DNA from: Thioploca ingrica | Lineage (GTDB): Bacteria; Pseudomonadota; Gammaproteobacteria; Beggiatoales; Beggiatoaceae | NCBI GenBank assembly: GCA_000828835.1 | Contig: AP014633.1 | Location: 3,162,001-3,226,000 of the forward strand | Length of the DNA: 64,000 nt | Reading direction: 5' to 3' | Part shown: positions 45,525 to 54,538 of the stretch, piece after piece | How positions within the stretch are numbered: position 1 is the first letter of the stretch | How the letters are laid out: the number at the start of each line of letters is the position of its first letter | Notes under the pieces: generated by a model | Seen by the model: only the letters and a program-made list of their open reading frames with translations | Told to the model about the DNA's origin: nothing | Databases searched by the model: none | Program-made: the position numbers and the translations under genes

Positions 45525-45851
45525 ATGAATGCCCCCGTATTTACCCAAGACAACTTACTGATCACCGTTCACAGCCCCCTAGGCGAAAACCAACTGTTGT
45601 TCAAAAATCTCCAAGGCGAAGAACAACTTTCCGGCTTATTCCACTTCCAACTCGAATTACTTTCCGAAAGCCGCCGTATCGATTTCAACGACATTTTAGG
45701 CAAACCCCTCACCGTCCAAATCCAATTCGCCCCTGAACACACCCGCTATCTCCACGGCATCGTTACCCGCTTTGCCCAAGCCGACACCGATAGCCGCTTC
45801 ACCACCTACTACGCCGATATCCGCCCCTGGCTCTGGCAACTGACTCGGTAA
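45525..45851 (+). pseudogene. Truncated vgrG (type VI secretion spike), first 108 codons
   Basis: The reading frame has a strong Shine-Dalgarno (GAGGAGAGG) and matches the N-terminus of VgrG/Rhs-type spikes (LLFKNLQGEEQLSGLFHFQL, DILGKPLTVQI, YLHGIVTRFAQ, YYADIRPWLWQLTR). A VgrG has more than 600 residues; this one ends at an IS630-type element. The missing part is not found on the other side of the elements, so this is a dead remnant. No other type VI gene is in the window. Confidence 0.85.
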
Positions 45852-46639
45852 CGCCTAACATAACGCTTCAATACCGCCCAAGTATGTTCAATGGGATTTA
45901 ACTCGGGTGAATAAGGTGGTAAATACCAGACTTGGCATGGTTTCTCGGTTATTAACCGGTGGGTGTCCAAAGATTTATGAAAAGTGGCATTATCCATAAT
46001 GACTACTTGTCCAGGCATGAGGAGGGGTAACAACAATTCTTTCAGATAGGTATTAAATAACGTCGTATTCATGGTACCTTGATAACTCAAGGGTGCCTTC
46101 AGTTCTGAAGAATGGAGTGCCGCGATGAGATTGAGTTTTGATTCCCGTTTCCCAGGGATTTTACCCAAGACTTTGTCATGGCGCGGTGCCCAACCAAACT
46201 CACGGTTCAAATGGGGATTAATTCCACCTTCGTCTAAATAAACACCTGGTTCTTCGGTTAAGGTTTTAACGGCTTGCCTGAAATTTTGCTTTTGTTCTTC
46301 ATTGGCCTCGGCAGAGTAATTGATTTTTTTTCGAGTGATACCCAGTTGTTGAAAGGCTTTACTAATGGTTGATTGGACCACCCCAAAAGTTTGAGCCTGT
46401 TCACTTTGAAATAACTCGGGAGGTTCTTGTACCTCTCTTGTTAAGGCTTCCCGATCCAGTTTATAAGGTTTTAACCCCGCCGATTGACTCGGAGTGATGC
46501 GACCTTCAGCTTGGTAAATTCTCACCCAGCTTTTTACCGTATTGTAATGAACCTCAAAGAGGTTACTTGCCTGACGGCGACTATTTCCCTTCATGACAAA
46601 CTTAACTACCCGTTCTCTCAAATCGACGCTGTAACTCAT
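45809..46639 (-). CDS. IS630-family DDE transposase
   Basis: A 276-residue transposase: N-terminal helix-turn-helix (DLRERVVKFVMKGNSRRQA), then DDE residues in VYLDEGGIN, VVIMDNATFHK and YSPELNPIEHTWAVLKR, the last being the IS630/Tc1-mariner signature. The last 10 or so residues are read from vgrG sequence beyond the element border; the natural end of the protein is near Tyr-Arg in KRYVRRYR. The frame is uninterrupted, so the enzyme may be active. Confidence 0.9.
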   Translation of the reverse strand: MSYSVDLRERVVKFVMKGNSRRQASNLFEVHYNTVKSWVRIYQAEGRITPSQSAGLKPYKLDREALTREVQEPPELFQSEQAQTFGVVQSTISKAFQQLGITRKKINYSAEANEEQKQNFRQAVKTLTEEPGVYLDEGGINPHLNREFGWAPRHDKVLGKIPGKRESKLNLIAALHSSELKAPLSYQGTMNTTLFNTYLKELLLPLLMPGQVVIMDNATFHKSLDTHRLITEKPCQVWYLPPYSPELNPIEHTWAVLKRYVRRYRVSCQSQGRISA

Positions 46640-46731
46640 TTTTCTTCCTAATCGATAAACTTTATCTTCAGTTTAACTTATTAATTGTAATACTATAATT
46701 TATGGTTTAATAGTATAATTAGTTAGGAATA
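45849..46731 (-). mobile_element. IS630-family insertion sequence
   Basis: The element carries one transposase gene (45809-46639). IS630 elements insert at TA; TA is found at 45849-45850 and at 46730-46731 as plausible borders. The inner ends share only CCTAAC and GTTAGG (near 45854-45859 and 46722-46727), so the terminal repeats are tentative. It has truncated vgrG. An IS1-type element begins two bases past its right border. Confidence 0.65.
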
Positions 46732-46732
46732 T

Positions 46733-47512
46733 GGTAGTGTTCCTAAAGTAGTGATTTATTATAATGAAAGATGAAATACCTAATTGCACCGATATGGTTT
46801 GCTCGCTTTTTAGAGAAAGCCAGCGTTTTTCTCCCTAAACGAGAAATTCTCTGTCGTAACGTATTGTTAAACCTCTCAATATGATTAGTCTTGCCACTCT
46901 TTTTTTCCACGACACGATGACGTTTAATTGGGAATACCTTGCGATAGGCTTCCCAAGCGTCGGTATAAATTACCGCACCCTGACGATAAACTGGCGGCAA
47001 AGAACGCCATAACCCTAGGGCACCCGCTGCGTCTCGTTGACCAACAAACTGCCCAACAATTTGACGGCTATGGGTCTCTAACGCTAACCATAACCATTGT
47101 TTATTTCGTTTTGACCCAACAAAACTCCACCTCTCGTCACATTCGATTGATAGGCTGCCTTTTTTTTATCACTCAACGGCTTAGGCTGTTCTATCACCTG
47201 ACGGGATTTGATATTAACATAATTCTGTATCCAACTTAGGGCAATTCCGGTGATTCGATGGATACCCCGTAAGGAAATTTTTTCGCAACGGCATTTATCG
47301 ATTAATTGTCGGCTTTCCTCACTAATTCGCTTTTTAGTGGGGTTTTCTACAAATTGTCGACCACAAGCTTGGCATTTATATTTCGGTTTGCCCTTGTGAA
47401 TACTGCCATTTTTAACAATTTTCTCATTTTGACAACGGGGACAATTCATTCAATATTCCTTATTTTTATAAATGAGGTACTATTTTAGCATCACTACTTT
47501 AGGAACACTACC
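46733..47512 (-). mobile_element. IS1-family insertion sequence with perfect 23-bp terminal repeats
   Basis: The 780-bp element is bounded by 23-bp perfect inverted repeats at 46733-46755 and 47490-47512 (outer ends GGTAGTGTTC). Length, repeat length and the gene plan fit the IS1 family. Expected 8-9-bp target duplications are absent: the left flank (AGGAATAT) and right flank (AAATTTTT) differ. That suggests an adjacent deletion or rearrangement after insertion. Confidence 0.88.
46743..47449 (-). CDS. IS1-type transposase made by -1 frameshifting (insA-insB')
   Basis: Two frames make one protein of about 235 residues. The upstream frame (47449 to about 47084) encodes a zinc-finger/HTH part: MNCPRCQNEKIVKNGS, KYKCQACGRQF. 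The downstream frame (to 46743) holds the DDE catalytic part: ECDERWSFVGS, VIYTDAWEAY and HIERFNNTLRQR. They overlap around a run of eight A on the minus strand (47167-47160). At such a run ribosomes can slip by -1, as in IS1. The fused product has all catalytic residues, so the element looks intact. Confidence 0.85.
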
Positions 47513-47917
47513 AAATTTTTCACTACGATGGTAACCAGTGGACTACGATGACCAGTGTGACTTCCACTGATTTTAGTGGTATCTGGGGTACTTCTAACAC
47601 TAACGTGTTTGCAGTAAGTACCGGAACGATAACATCAACTGCAGGTACGATTTTCCACTATAATGGTAATTATTTGACAGCAACAACTATAACTTCCTAT
47701 AATACCTTTTCCTCTATTTATGACATCTGGGGTAGCCCAGAAGGCGATGTCTTTGCCGCTAGTGATCAAGGCATCCTCCGTTGTGCCAATTGTCAACAAC
47801 CCGTTCAAGAATACTTACCAGCAACTTTTTTTAGCTAATTTGACGGCATCAACGCTAGAAAATCAACCGGTTATCCAGTGGAGCACCGCAAATCGGGTAT
47901 TCAACATTGTACGCTAG
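47513..47917 (+). pseudogene. Decayed C-terminal end of a propeller/repeat surface protein
   Basis: The frame directly after the IS1 end reads HYDGNQWTTMTSVTST and FSGIWGTSNTNVFAV, a repeat unit of large beta-propeller-like surface proteins (HYDGxxW ... IWGxSxxDVFAV), then a second unit ending in SPEGDVFAAS. After a run of seven T near 47827 the coding continues in another frame (NLTASTLENQPVIQWSTA), a typical C-terminal domain like that of the LRR protein at 51257. So the gene has lost its front to the IS region and carries a frameshift. Confidence 0.75.
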
Positions 47918-48166
47918 AAGATATGGATGCTGGGGGTCAGTGTACCCTTCATTGTGACCACCTCAAAACGGTCGTTAGTTATCGGTGAAGATGGGTTTCG
48001 CTTCGCTCTACCCATCCTACGCTGGTTGCTTGGTAGTCTGCACACGAAGCTCTGCTTCGTTAACCCGCCAAGCAGAGCTTGGCTGATCGGCATTACCAAG
48101 CGGAGCTTAGTAACGAGCAACGAATTAATAGTTTAATATTGATTGATAACGAATAACTGACAACGG
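47918..48166. repeat. Palindromes between the propeller remnant and the DUF2333 gene
   Basis: GATGGGT/ACCCATC pair at 47990-47996/48010-48016, and AAGCTCTGCTT/AAGCAGAGCTT pair perfectly at 48047-48057/48070-48080. Short frames of 68-69 codons here run through these repeats on both strands and are rejected. Confidence 0.7.
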
Positions 48167-49240
48167 TTACAATAAATTATACAGTTCAATGATACCAATA
48201 TTCGCTCGCGAAATATAAGAAGAAAGTACCAGTGAATGATTGGCAAACAACCCAAATCCAGAATTATTTAGAATCATCGGACTCCAAACGGCTTTCTGGG
48301 TCATTTCTAATTCTCGAATGATTTGTTGTAACATCACTATCGCATTCCGCTTTTCTAAAACATTTTTAAAATCAATTTCTATCGCTTGGAGTAAATGGAT
48401 GAGCGCCCAACAAGTGCCACGCGCTTGATAAAAAACATCATCAATTTCGCTCCAAGGTGTTTTTACTTGCAATTCAGCACTGGAAGAAGTAGCTTGATTG
48501 ATATCTCCGGCTAAATCGGTATTCATTCGTAACTGACCAACGCTCGCACTTAATTGCTGTGATAATCCCCCTAAACGTTTGACCACGACTTCTAGCCAAT
48601 CACGCAAATTATCAGTACGGGTTAAAAATTGAGCGGTATTATTTTGCGGATCGGCTAAGCGACGTAAATAACGAGTTAAAAATTCGATACCTTCCTGATA
48701 TTGTGTTTCGCTAGACCAAAACCAGGATTGATTATCCGCATTAAATTTAGGTTCGGCTTTAGCTAAATCCGGATCTTCTAGCGATTGCGTTTTCGAGCGA
48801 CTAATATCATTGCGTAACACTTTGGTAAATTCACGTACCTGTTGTAACACCCCAAATTCCCAATTGGGCATATCATCCATAAAAATACTCGGAGGAATAA
48901 TATCGTTACTTAAATACCCCCCTGACTTATCTAATAAGGTATTAGCGATGGTAATTAAGGTATAGGTTGTGATATAGCCGGTGACTATTTGTTCATTATG
49001 TTGGGTTGCTTGCCTTTGAGCAATGGCTTGAACATCGAATAGGTTGGGTTCAGTGCTCCACCACCAACCAATTAAAATAAAAGGAAATAATATTGTCAGT
49101 GTAATTAAAATCACACTCCGTTTTGTGCCTTGCTTCTTAAGATTATCCGGATGATAGAGCGCTACCAGTTGTAGCCACAGTTTTTTTAATAGTTCAAGTA
49201 ACTTACCTACTATTTTTGGTTGAGTGGATTCATTTGTCAC
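48167..49240 (-). CDS. DUF2333 family membrane-anchored protein
   Basis: A 357-residue protein with one membrane span at about 43-62 (SVILITLTILFPFILIGWWW) followed by the typical segment STEPNLFDVQ. The rest is helical and periplasmic, with YITTYTLITIANTLLDKSGGYLSND and the Asp-Pro-rich SIFMDDMPNWEFG. This is the DUF2333 layout found in gammaproteobacteria; function unknown. It is a single gene; the 294-base gap to rtcA holds its promoter, without a clear consensus. Confidence 0.85.
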   Translation of the reverse strand: MTNESTQPKIVGKLLELLKKLWLQLVALYHPDNLKKQGTKRSVILITLTILFPFILIGWWWSTEPNLFDVQAIAQRQATQHNEQIVTGYITTYTLITIANTLLDKSGGYLSNDIIPPSIFMDDMPNWEFGVLQQVREFTKVLRNDISRSKTQSLEDPDLAKAEPKFNADNQSWFWSSETQYQEGIEFLTRYLRRLADPQNNTAQFLTRTDNLRDWLEVVVKRLGGLSQQLSASVGQLRMNTDLAGDINQATSSSAELQVKTPWSEIDDVFYQARGTCWALIHLLQAIEIDFKNVLEKRNAIVMLQQIIRELEMTQKAVWSPMILNNSGFGLFANHSLVLSSYISRANIGIIELYNLL

Positions 49241-49534
49241 AACGTGAACTCCTTATTAAAACCAGGTAAACCATTCAGGTACTGTTATTAATTAAATTGA
49301 TTTAAATTTATAATTATGCTTTGACTTATTATAACAATTTGCTTACCGGAAATTAGGAATTTTGTATATACGAATCTTTCTGATGGTTTTTTTTCTTGCC
49401 CAACAGCAGGAATCGAGATGCCATTGAAACCGGATTGAAAATTGATTAGTTACTAAGCTAAATGACTCCAATTGAAAGGACTTTATTTCTCAGATTAGCG
49501 CATTGTTGCTGATAACCATTGAACATTTAACCTG

Positions 49535-50575
49535 ATGAACTCTAAAAACCAAATTGAGCTTGAAATTGATGGTGCGATGGGTGAAGGCGGTGGGCAAGTT
49601 CTTAGAAGTGCCCTCACTTTATCTATTTGTACCGGCAAAGCCTTTCGGATTACTCAAATCCGTGCTACCCGCAAAAAACCTGGGTTACAACGCCAACACC
49701 TAACAGCAGTTCGAGCCGCACGTGATATCTGTGGAGCGCAAGTGACTGGGGATGAAATCGGCTCAACGAGCTTAACCTTCGTTCCTAGTGAAGTACAGGG
49801 CGGTCATTATCATTTTGCCATTGGCAGTGCCGGGAGTACCACTTTAGTATTGCAAACTATTTTGTATCCCCTCTTATTAACTACTAACGAATCTCACTTA
49901 ACGCTCACCGGTGGAACCCATAATCCTTTAGCACCACCATTTGATTTTTTAGCTTATGCTTGGTTACCGCTGCTTAACCGTATGGGTGCAGTGGTGAAAG
50001 TGACTTTAGATCGCTATGGTTTTTATCCGGCGGGTGGCGGACAATTACAAGTTCATATTACCCCAACTCACTCTCTCCAAGGGTTTCAGTTATTTGAACG
50101 AGGTAAAATGGTAGCTTATCAAGCCACTGCATTAATCAGTGATATCCCGCAACACGTAGCAGAACGCGAATTACAGCGAGTGGCTAGTCAATTAGGTTGG
50201 TCACCAAATTGCTTACAACCACACACTTTACCTGCACAACTAGGACCTGCTAATGTTTTATTATTACAAGTCCAAAGTGAACATGTCACTGAGGTTTTCA
50301 CTGGTTTTGGTCAACGGGGTATCAGAGCGGAAGCCGTGGCGGATAAGGTGATCACTCAGGTGCAAAATTACCTGACTGCTAATGTTCCGGTGGGTGAATA
50401 TTTAGCTGATCAATTGTTGCTCCCACTGGCTTTAGCTGGAGAAGGTGAATGGGTTACTCTCAAACCAAGTCAGCATACGCTAACGAATATTGAAGTGATT
50501 CGTATTTTTTTGGATATATCGATTACCTTAACTCAACTTAACCGTGATGCTTGGTTAATAACTATAGCCAAGTAG
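49535..50575 (+). CDS. rtcA: RNA 3'-terminal phosphate cyclase
   Basis: A 346-residue RtcA. The GEGGGQVLRSALTLS start, the RATRKKPGLQRQHL motif, GSAGSTTLVLQT and the C-terminal active-site His in SQHTLTNIEVIRIF are all present. It converts RNA 3'-phosphate ends to 2',3'-cyclic phosphates using ATP through a covalent His-AMP. Its usual partner RtcB and the regulator RtcR are not in the window. It ends 10 bases before the end of a convergent DUF29 gene. Confidence 0.95.
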   Translation: MNSKNQIELEIDGAMGEGGGQVLRSALTLSICTGKAFRITQIRATRKKPGLQRQHLTAVRAARDICGAQVTGDEIGSTSLTFVPSEVQGGHYHFAIGSAGSTTLVLQTILYPLLLTTNESHLTLTGGTHNPLAPPFDFLAYAWLPLLNRMGAVVKVTLDRYGFYPAGGGQLQVHITPTHSLQGFQLFERGKMVAYQATALISDIPQHVAERELQRVASQLGWSPNCLQPHTLPAQLGPANVLLLQVQSEHVTEVFTGFGQRGIRAEAVADKVITQVQNYLTANVPVGEYLADQLLLPLALAGEGEWVTLKPSQHTLTNIEVIRIFLDISITLTQLNRDAWLITIAK

Positions 50576-50585
50576 AGGGTTGGTT

Positions 50586-51053
50586 TTATTCTGGATCTGG
50601 GTAAAAATCGTAGTCCAATAATTGTTCTATCGTATAAGCGCAATTCGTTGGAAAAGTGGATGCTTTCAAATTAGTTTCTTTAGTAGCAAACTTGATTGCT
50701 TTGGGGTAAGCTTTATTGACTGCTGCAACGAGATATGATTTTAGACTGGGATTATTTTCTAGTTGATTTTCCAGTTGTAAGCGTTGTTCAATGATCGTTT
50801 TTCGCCAACTTTTACCTTCAAATTCCTGCCATTGCAAGGAAAGTTGCTGCAATTGAAATTGCCATTTGAGCAGATGGGCAATCAGAACAATAAAGCGGCT
50901 AATCAATTCGCTCCTTTTTTCGTTACCCATTGATTCTAATTCTCCAATCAGATTGTCCACATCAATCTCGGCTAGTTTTCCTTGCCGTAATAAAGTAATA
51001 CTGTGATTGAGCCAGGCATAAAAATCAGTTTCATATTCGGCTTTCAAATTCAT
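50586..51053 (-). CDS. DUF29 family protein (third copy)
   Basis: A 155-residue DUF29 protein when started at the ATG at 51051-51053; an upstream ATG six codons earlier is possible but lacks a ribosome site and exceeds the length of the paralogues. Landmarks are YETDFYAWLNHSITLLRQG, IGELESMGNEKRSELISR and TFPTNCAYTIEQLLDYDF. It is most like the copy at 17373-17837. Convergent to rtcA. Function unknown. Confidence 0.85.
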   Translation of the reverse strand: MNLKAEYETDFYAWLNHSITLLRQGKLAEIDVDNLIGELESMGNEKRSELISRFIVLIAHLLKWQFQLQQLSLQWQEFEGKSWRKTIIEQRLQLENQLENNPSLKSYLVAAVNKAYPKAIKFATKETNLKASTFPTNCAYTIEQLLDYDFYPDPE

Positions 51054-51175
51054 CGTTGGTTCTGTTCTCATCGCTTTTTCTTTTTCAGTTAGGTTAGATA
51101 AAATTCAGTTCGATTGTTAGATTAAGTGACTTAAGTGCCAAAGTAAAATTAATGAGGTACTGGGGGTAGTTAAAA

Positions 51176-51213
51176 TCCCCCCTAACCCCCATTTTTCAAA
51201 GGGGGGGATTGGA
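51176..51213. repeat. Reverse-orientation copy of the C6TTT/AAAG6 repeat
   Basis: The stretch runs AAATCCCCCCTAACCCCC then ATTTTTCAAAGGGGGGG, matching the repeat at 23829-23860 in the opposite orientation. It lies between the DUF29 gene and the LRR gene. Confidence 0.7.
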
Positions 51214-51256
51214 GAAAATAAGGAAGGAACAGAGGGTGGTTGCGTTAGGTAAATTA

Positions 51257-54200
51257 TCACCTTGCCGGAGTAATATACCAAGAGATTTTGCCATTATACT
51301 CAATAGTTTGCAATCCATAGCAAGCCGTATCGGTTCCCTGGTAATCTAAATGAGGTTCATTTTTCAGTTCTAGAGCCGTTCTTTGGTCATATTGATTGAT
51401 ATCTTGAGGGCAATCACCGTTTACAGATTTGGCTCTCCAGAGGTGAGTTGCAGCGATTGGATTGCTATCGGTTACAGCAATTTCCCAATTTAACTCAACT
51501 CCTTTAGAGGTTATCACTGCGGTCAAGGGTGAACTAAAGGTAACTAAAAGCGGACGTGACGAATTTATTGCTTTTGGGTTTACCGTGACAATGGCATTAC
51601 CCCTACCCTTCAAAGGAATGACCGTTATGGTATCTTGTTTAGGATTATTCGTCGGAATAGCGAGGTCAGCGATTTTCATTCCCACTGACTGCGGTTGGAA
51701 AATAACAATTACAGAACAATGATTACCAGTGCTGAGCGTTTGGTTAGAACAGGCGTCAGTTAAAATAAATTCTTGATTGGGAAGCGTTAATTGTCCTAAT
51801 TGTAAATTGGCCTCACCAATATTCGTGAGAGTAAACACTTGTGCCGAAGAAGTGTTGCCAACGGTTATATTGCCAAAATCATAAGATGCGGGGTTAATCA
51901 ATAAGTGAGGTACCGCTACGGTACTCCTATTCTCTGTCAAGGTGATCGTTTCAGTGATTGGCTGCAACTCATCAGTCAGAATAATGGGAACAGTTGTGTT
52001 TGATTCCCTCAAGAACGGCGGAGAAGTGATTGTTGCTGAACAGTTACTCGAGGTTTGATTAGAACAGTTATCAACTAAAATAGGTTGATTACCATAACCG
52101 ATTAACTTCGAACTTGTGTTACTCGTGTTAGTAGGAGTGACGCCGGTCGTACTCTGAGTTACTTTTACAAAAACCGCCTGACATTGTTTCTCTTTATTAA
52201 CTGTCACTTGACCATTTTGATCACAATTACCTTGCCAGCTTTCAAATTGCCAATCAACTTCAGGTACTGCAGTTAGAATCATTTTCGTGTTCATATCGAC
52301 AAGGTAGCGGCATTGATCACGACACTCAACTCCAATGGAAGTAATGTTAACTTTACCTTTGCCTACTGTCGTTACAGTCAAGGGAAAGCGTAATAAGTTG
52401 AAATGCGCAGTACAAGACCGATTATCGCTCATAAATACTTTACCATCGTTACAATCACTCTGATAACCATCCCAACCGGCAAATTCGGAATCAAACTCTG
52501 GTGTAGCAATTAAAGTAACCCAACTGGTCGTATTCGGAAAATAGGAACATTTTGGTTCGCTACTATTACAATTAATTCCACTTGGATTACTCGTAACACG
52601 ACCATGACCATTGCCGATAAATCTGACAGTGAGGTTCATAGTTTGTGGTAGTGGTGTGGTAGATATGATAGGTATTGGATCTGGAGTTTTGGTTAATGGA
52701 TCTGGAGTTTTAGTTGATGGATCTGGAGTTGTGATTGATGGATCTGGAGTTGTGGTTGATGGATCTGGAGTTGTGGTTGATGGATCTGGAGTTGTGGTTG
52801 ACGGATCTGGAGTTGTGGTTGATGGATCTGGAGTTGTGGTTGATGGATCTGGAGTTTTGGTTGACGGATCTGGAGTTGAGGTTGACGGATCTGGAGTTGG
52901 GGTTGATGGATCTGGAGTTGGGGTTGATGGATCTGGAGTTGGGGTTGACGGATTTGGAGTTGTGGTTGACGGATCTGGAGTTGGGGTTGACGGATCTGGA
53001 GTTGATGGATTAGGTAACACTTTAGTCGTTGCAGAAATTCCAATACTCAAATCACTAGTCAGATCGTTTTGCTGAAGATCATGTGCCGGCGTAAAAGTTT
53101 CCACCACAAAATAGTAAAGGGTACCTGGTGATAAGCCAGTGACCACATAACTGGTTGCATTTTTATCCGCCGTGGTAGTCGCAGCCGGAATATAAGGTTG
53201 ATCTGGATCGGCAGCATATTTAACCTGATAGTAACCCCCATCATCGGTATACAAAATCGGTGTCCAACTGATTTGAACGCTATTTTCTGATAAAGGTGTT
53301 GCTTGTAAGTCAGTAGGCGGAATGGTTTGAGTGTCTGCCCAATTACGATTTTGGTTTATCAAAAAGTCGATTAGTTTGGGATCTTGAGCAGTTAACCGGT
53401 TATAATCTAAAGTTAATTCTTTTAGATCAGTTAGGGTGCTCAATGAAACCGGAATAAAACCGCCTAATTGGTTAACACTCAGATCAAGAAATTGCAAACT
53501 AGCACTCAAATCCGGAATGGTACCGCTTAATCGATTAATTCCCAGATAGAGCTTTTGCAGATTACTTAAAGTACTTAAATTGGGAATGGAGCCGCTTAAT
53601 TGGTTAGCACTCAGATCAAGCGTTTGCAAATTACTTAAGGTACTTAAATTAGGAATAGAACCACTTAATTGATTAACACTCAGATCAAGCGTTTGCAAAT
53701 TGATCAAAGTACTTAAATCGGGAATAGAACCGGTTAGTTGGTTGTCAGCCAGCAAGAGCGTTTGCAAAAGCTTTAAGTTATTTATCCAATTAGGGATTGA
53801 ACCGGTGAGTTGATTTTTATTCAGAGACAGCCATTCCAACTGAGTCAAAGTACCTAAAAAATCCGGAATCGTACCCGTTCGTTGACAATGACTTAAATCG
53901 AGGGATTTCAAATGAGTCAATTTACTTATCCAATCAGAAATGAGACCGGCGGTTAGCGGGTTAGCTCCTAAAGTAAGAATCTCTAAGTCAGCTAACTTAC
54001 CTAAATCAGGGATAGCTCCAGTTAACTGATTATTATACAACTCGATCTTTTTTAACTGGGTCAACATACTCCAATCAGGAATAGACCCAGTTAACTGATT
54101 GTTATGTAACTCAATCTCTTGCAACTGAGTTAAAGTACTTAAATCCGAAATTGGACCGCTTAATTGGTTATCACTCAGATAAAGATACTGCAAACCAGTC

Positions 54201-54538
54201 AAAACACTTAAGTCAGGAATAGAACCACTTAGATTTTGTTCCCTCCGATTGATCGAAATAACATGCCTCTCACTACACATTATTCCTGCCCAATCAGTAC
54301 ATGGCGTATCCGTCACATTCCAGTTATTACTAGAATTATCAGACCAATGCCCACCATCCGTGTTGTTATAAAGGTTAATCAGCGTGTTACATTCAGCCAT
54401 AGGAATGTCAGCAACTTTCTCACAATCAGTTGCTGCTGGTACACTCGGTAGCCAGGATAAATTAAGAAAAATAATTGCAAGAGGAAATACGAAGCGATCA
54501 AGAAATGATCTGTTTTTCCTACCGTGAGTAAGTATCAT
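51257..54538 (-). CDS. Secreted leucine-rich-repeat protein with FN3, Pro/Thr repeat, InlB-like and ASPM/HYDIN-like domains
   Basis: A 1093-residue protein with a signal peptide (about 1-36, ending VPA). A plant-like LRR region follows (60-400; units such as LSTLTQLQEIELHNNQLTGSIP), then one fibronectin III domain (about 405-505, ISWTPILYTDDGGYYQVKYA), a TPDPST tandem repeat (about 510-620), two InlB-type repeats (about 632-790), an ASPM-SPD-2-Hydin-type domain (YDFGNITVGNTSSAQVF, about 880-970), and a final domain (LTAVITSKGVELNWEIAV). The InlB module is closely related to the one in the 1616-residue protein at 33521. It is probably a cell-surface binding or adhesion protein. Confidence 0.85.
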   Translation of the reverse strand: MILTHGRKNRSFLDRFVFPLAIIFLNLSWLPSVPAATDCEKVADIPMAECNTLINLYNNTDGGHWSDNSSNNWNVTDTPCTDWAGIMCSERHVISINRREQNLSGSIPDLSVLTGLQYLYLSDNQLSGPISDLSTLTQLQEIELHNNQLTGSIPDWSMLTQLKKIELYNNQLTGAIPDLGKLADLEILTLGANPLTAGLISDWISKLTHLKSLDLSHCQRTGTIPDFLGTLTQLEWLSLNKNQLTGSIPNWINNLKLLQTLLLADNQLTGSIPDLSTLINLQTLDLSVNQLSGSIPNLSTLSNLQTLDLSANQLSGSIPNLSTLSNLQKLYLGINRLSGTIPDLSASLQFLDLSVNQLGGFIPVSLSTLTDLKELTLDYNRLTAQDPKLIDFLINQNRNWADTQTIPPTDLQATPLSENSVQISWTPILYTDDGGYYQVKYAADPDQPYIPAATTTADKNATSYVVTGLSPGTLYYFVVETFTPAHDLQQNDLTSDLSIGISATTKVLPNPSTPDPSTPTPDPSTTTPNPSTPTPDPSTPTPDPSTPTPDPSTSTPDPSTKTPDPSTTTPDPSTTTPDPSTTTPDPSTTTPDPSTTTPDPSITTPDPSTKTPDPLTKTPDPIPIISTTPLPQTMNLTVRFIGNGHGRVTSNPSGINCNSSEPKCSYFPNTTSWVTLIATPEFDSEFAGWDGYQSDCNDGKVFMSDNRSCTAHFNLLRFPLTVTTVGKGKVNITSIGVECRDQCRYLVDMNTKMILTAVPEVDWQFESWQGNCDQNGQVTVNKEKQCQAVFVKVTQSTTGVTPTNTSNTSSKLIGYGNQPILVDNCSNQTSSNCSATITSPPFLRESNTTVPIILTDELQPITETITLTENRSTVAVPHLLINPASYDFGNITVGNTSSAQVFTLTNIGEANLQLGQLTLPNQEFILTDACSNQTLSTGNHCSVIVIFQPQSVGMKIADLAIPTNNPKQDTITVIPLKGRGNAIVTVNPKAINSSRPLLVTFSSPLTAVITSKGVELNWEIAVTDSNPIAATHLWRAKSVNGDCPQDINQYDQRTALELKNEPHLDYQGTDTACYGLQTIEYNGKISWYITPAR
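52680..53007 (-). repeat. 21-bp tandem repeat coding for TPDPST units
   Basis: About 16 units of 21 bases (7 codons, mostly TTPDPST or PTPDPST) lie in the LRR protein gene. Because 21 is a multiple of three, unit gain or loss keeps the frame and changes only linker length. The unit lacks stop codons in other frames, so long false reading frames appear on both strands. Confidence 0.9.

Noticed and set aside
52611-53075. Long reading frames (up to 154 codons) on both strands across the 21-bp repeats
   Set aside because: They are by-products of a repeat unit lacking stop codons in several frames; only the minus-strand TPDPST frame is continuous with a real protein.
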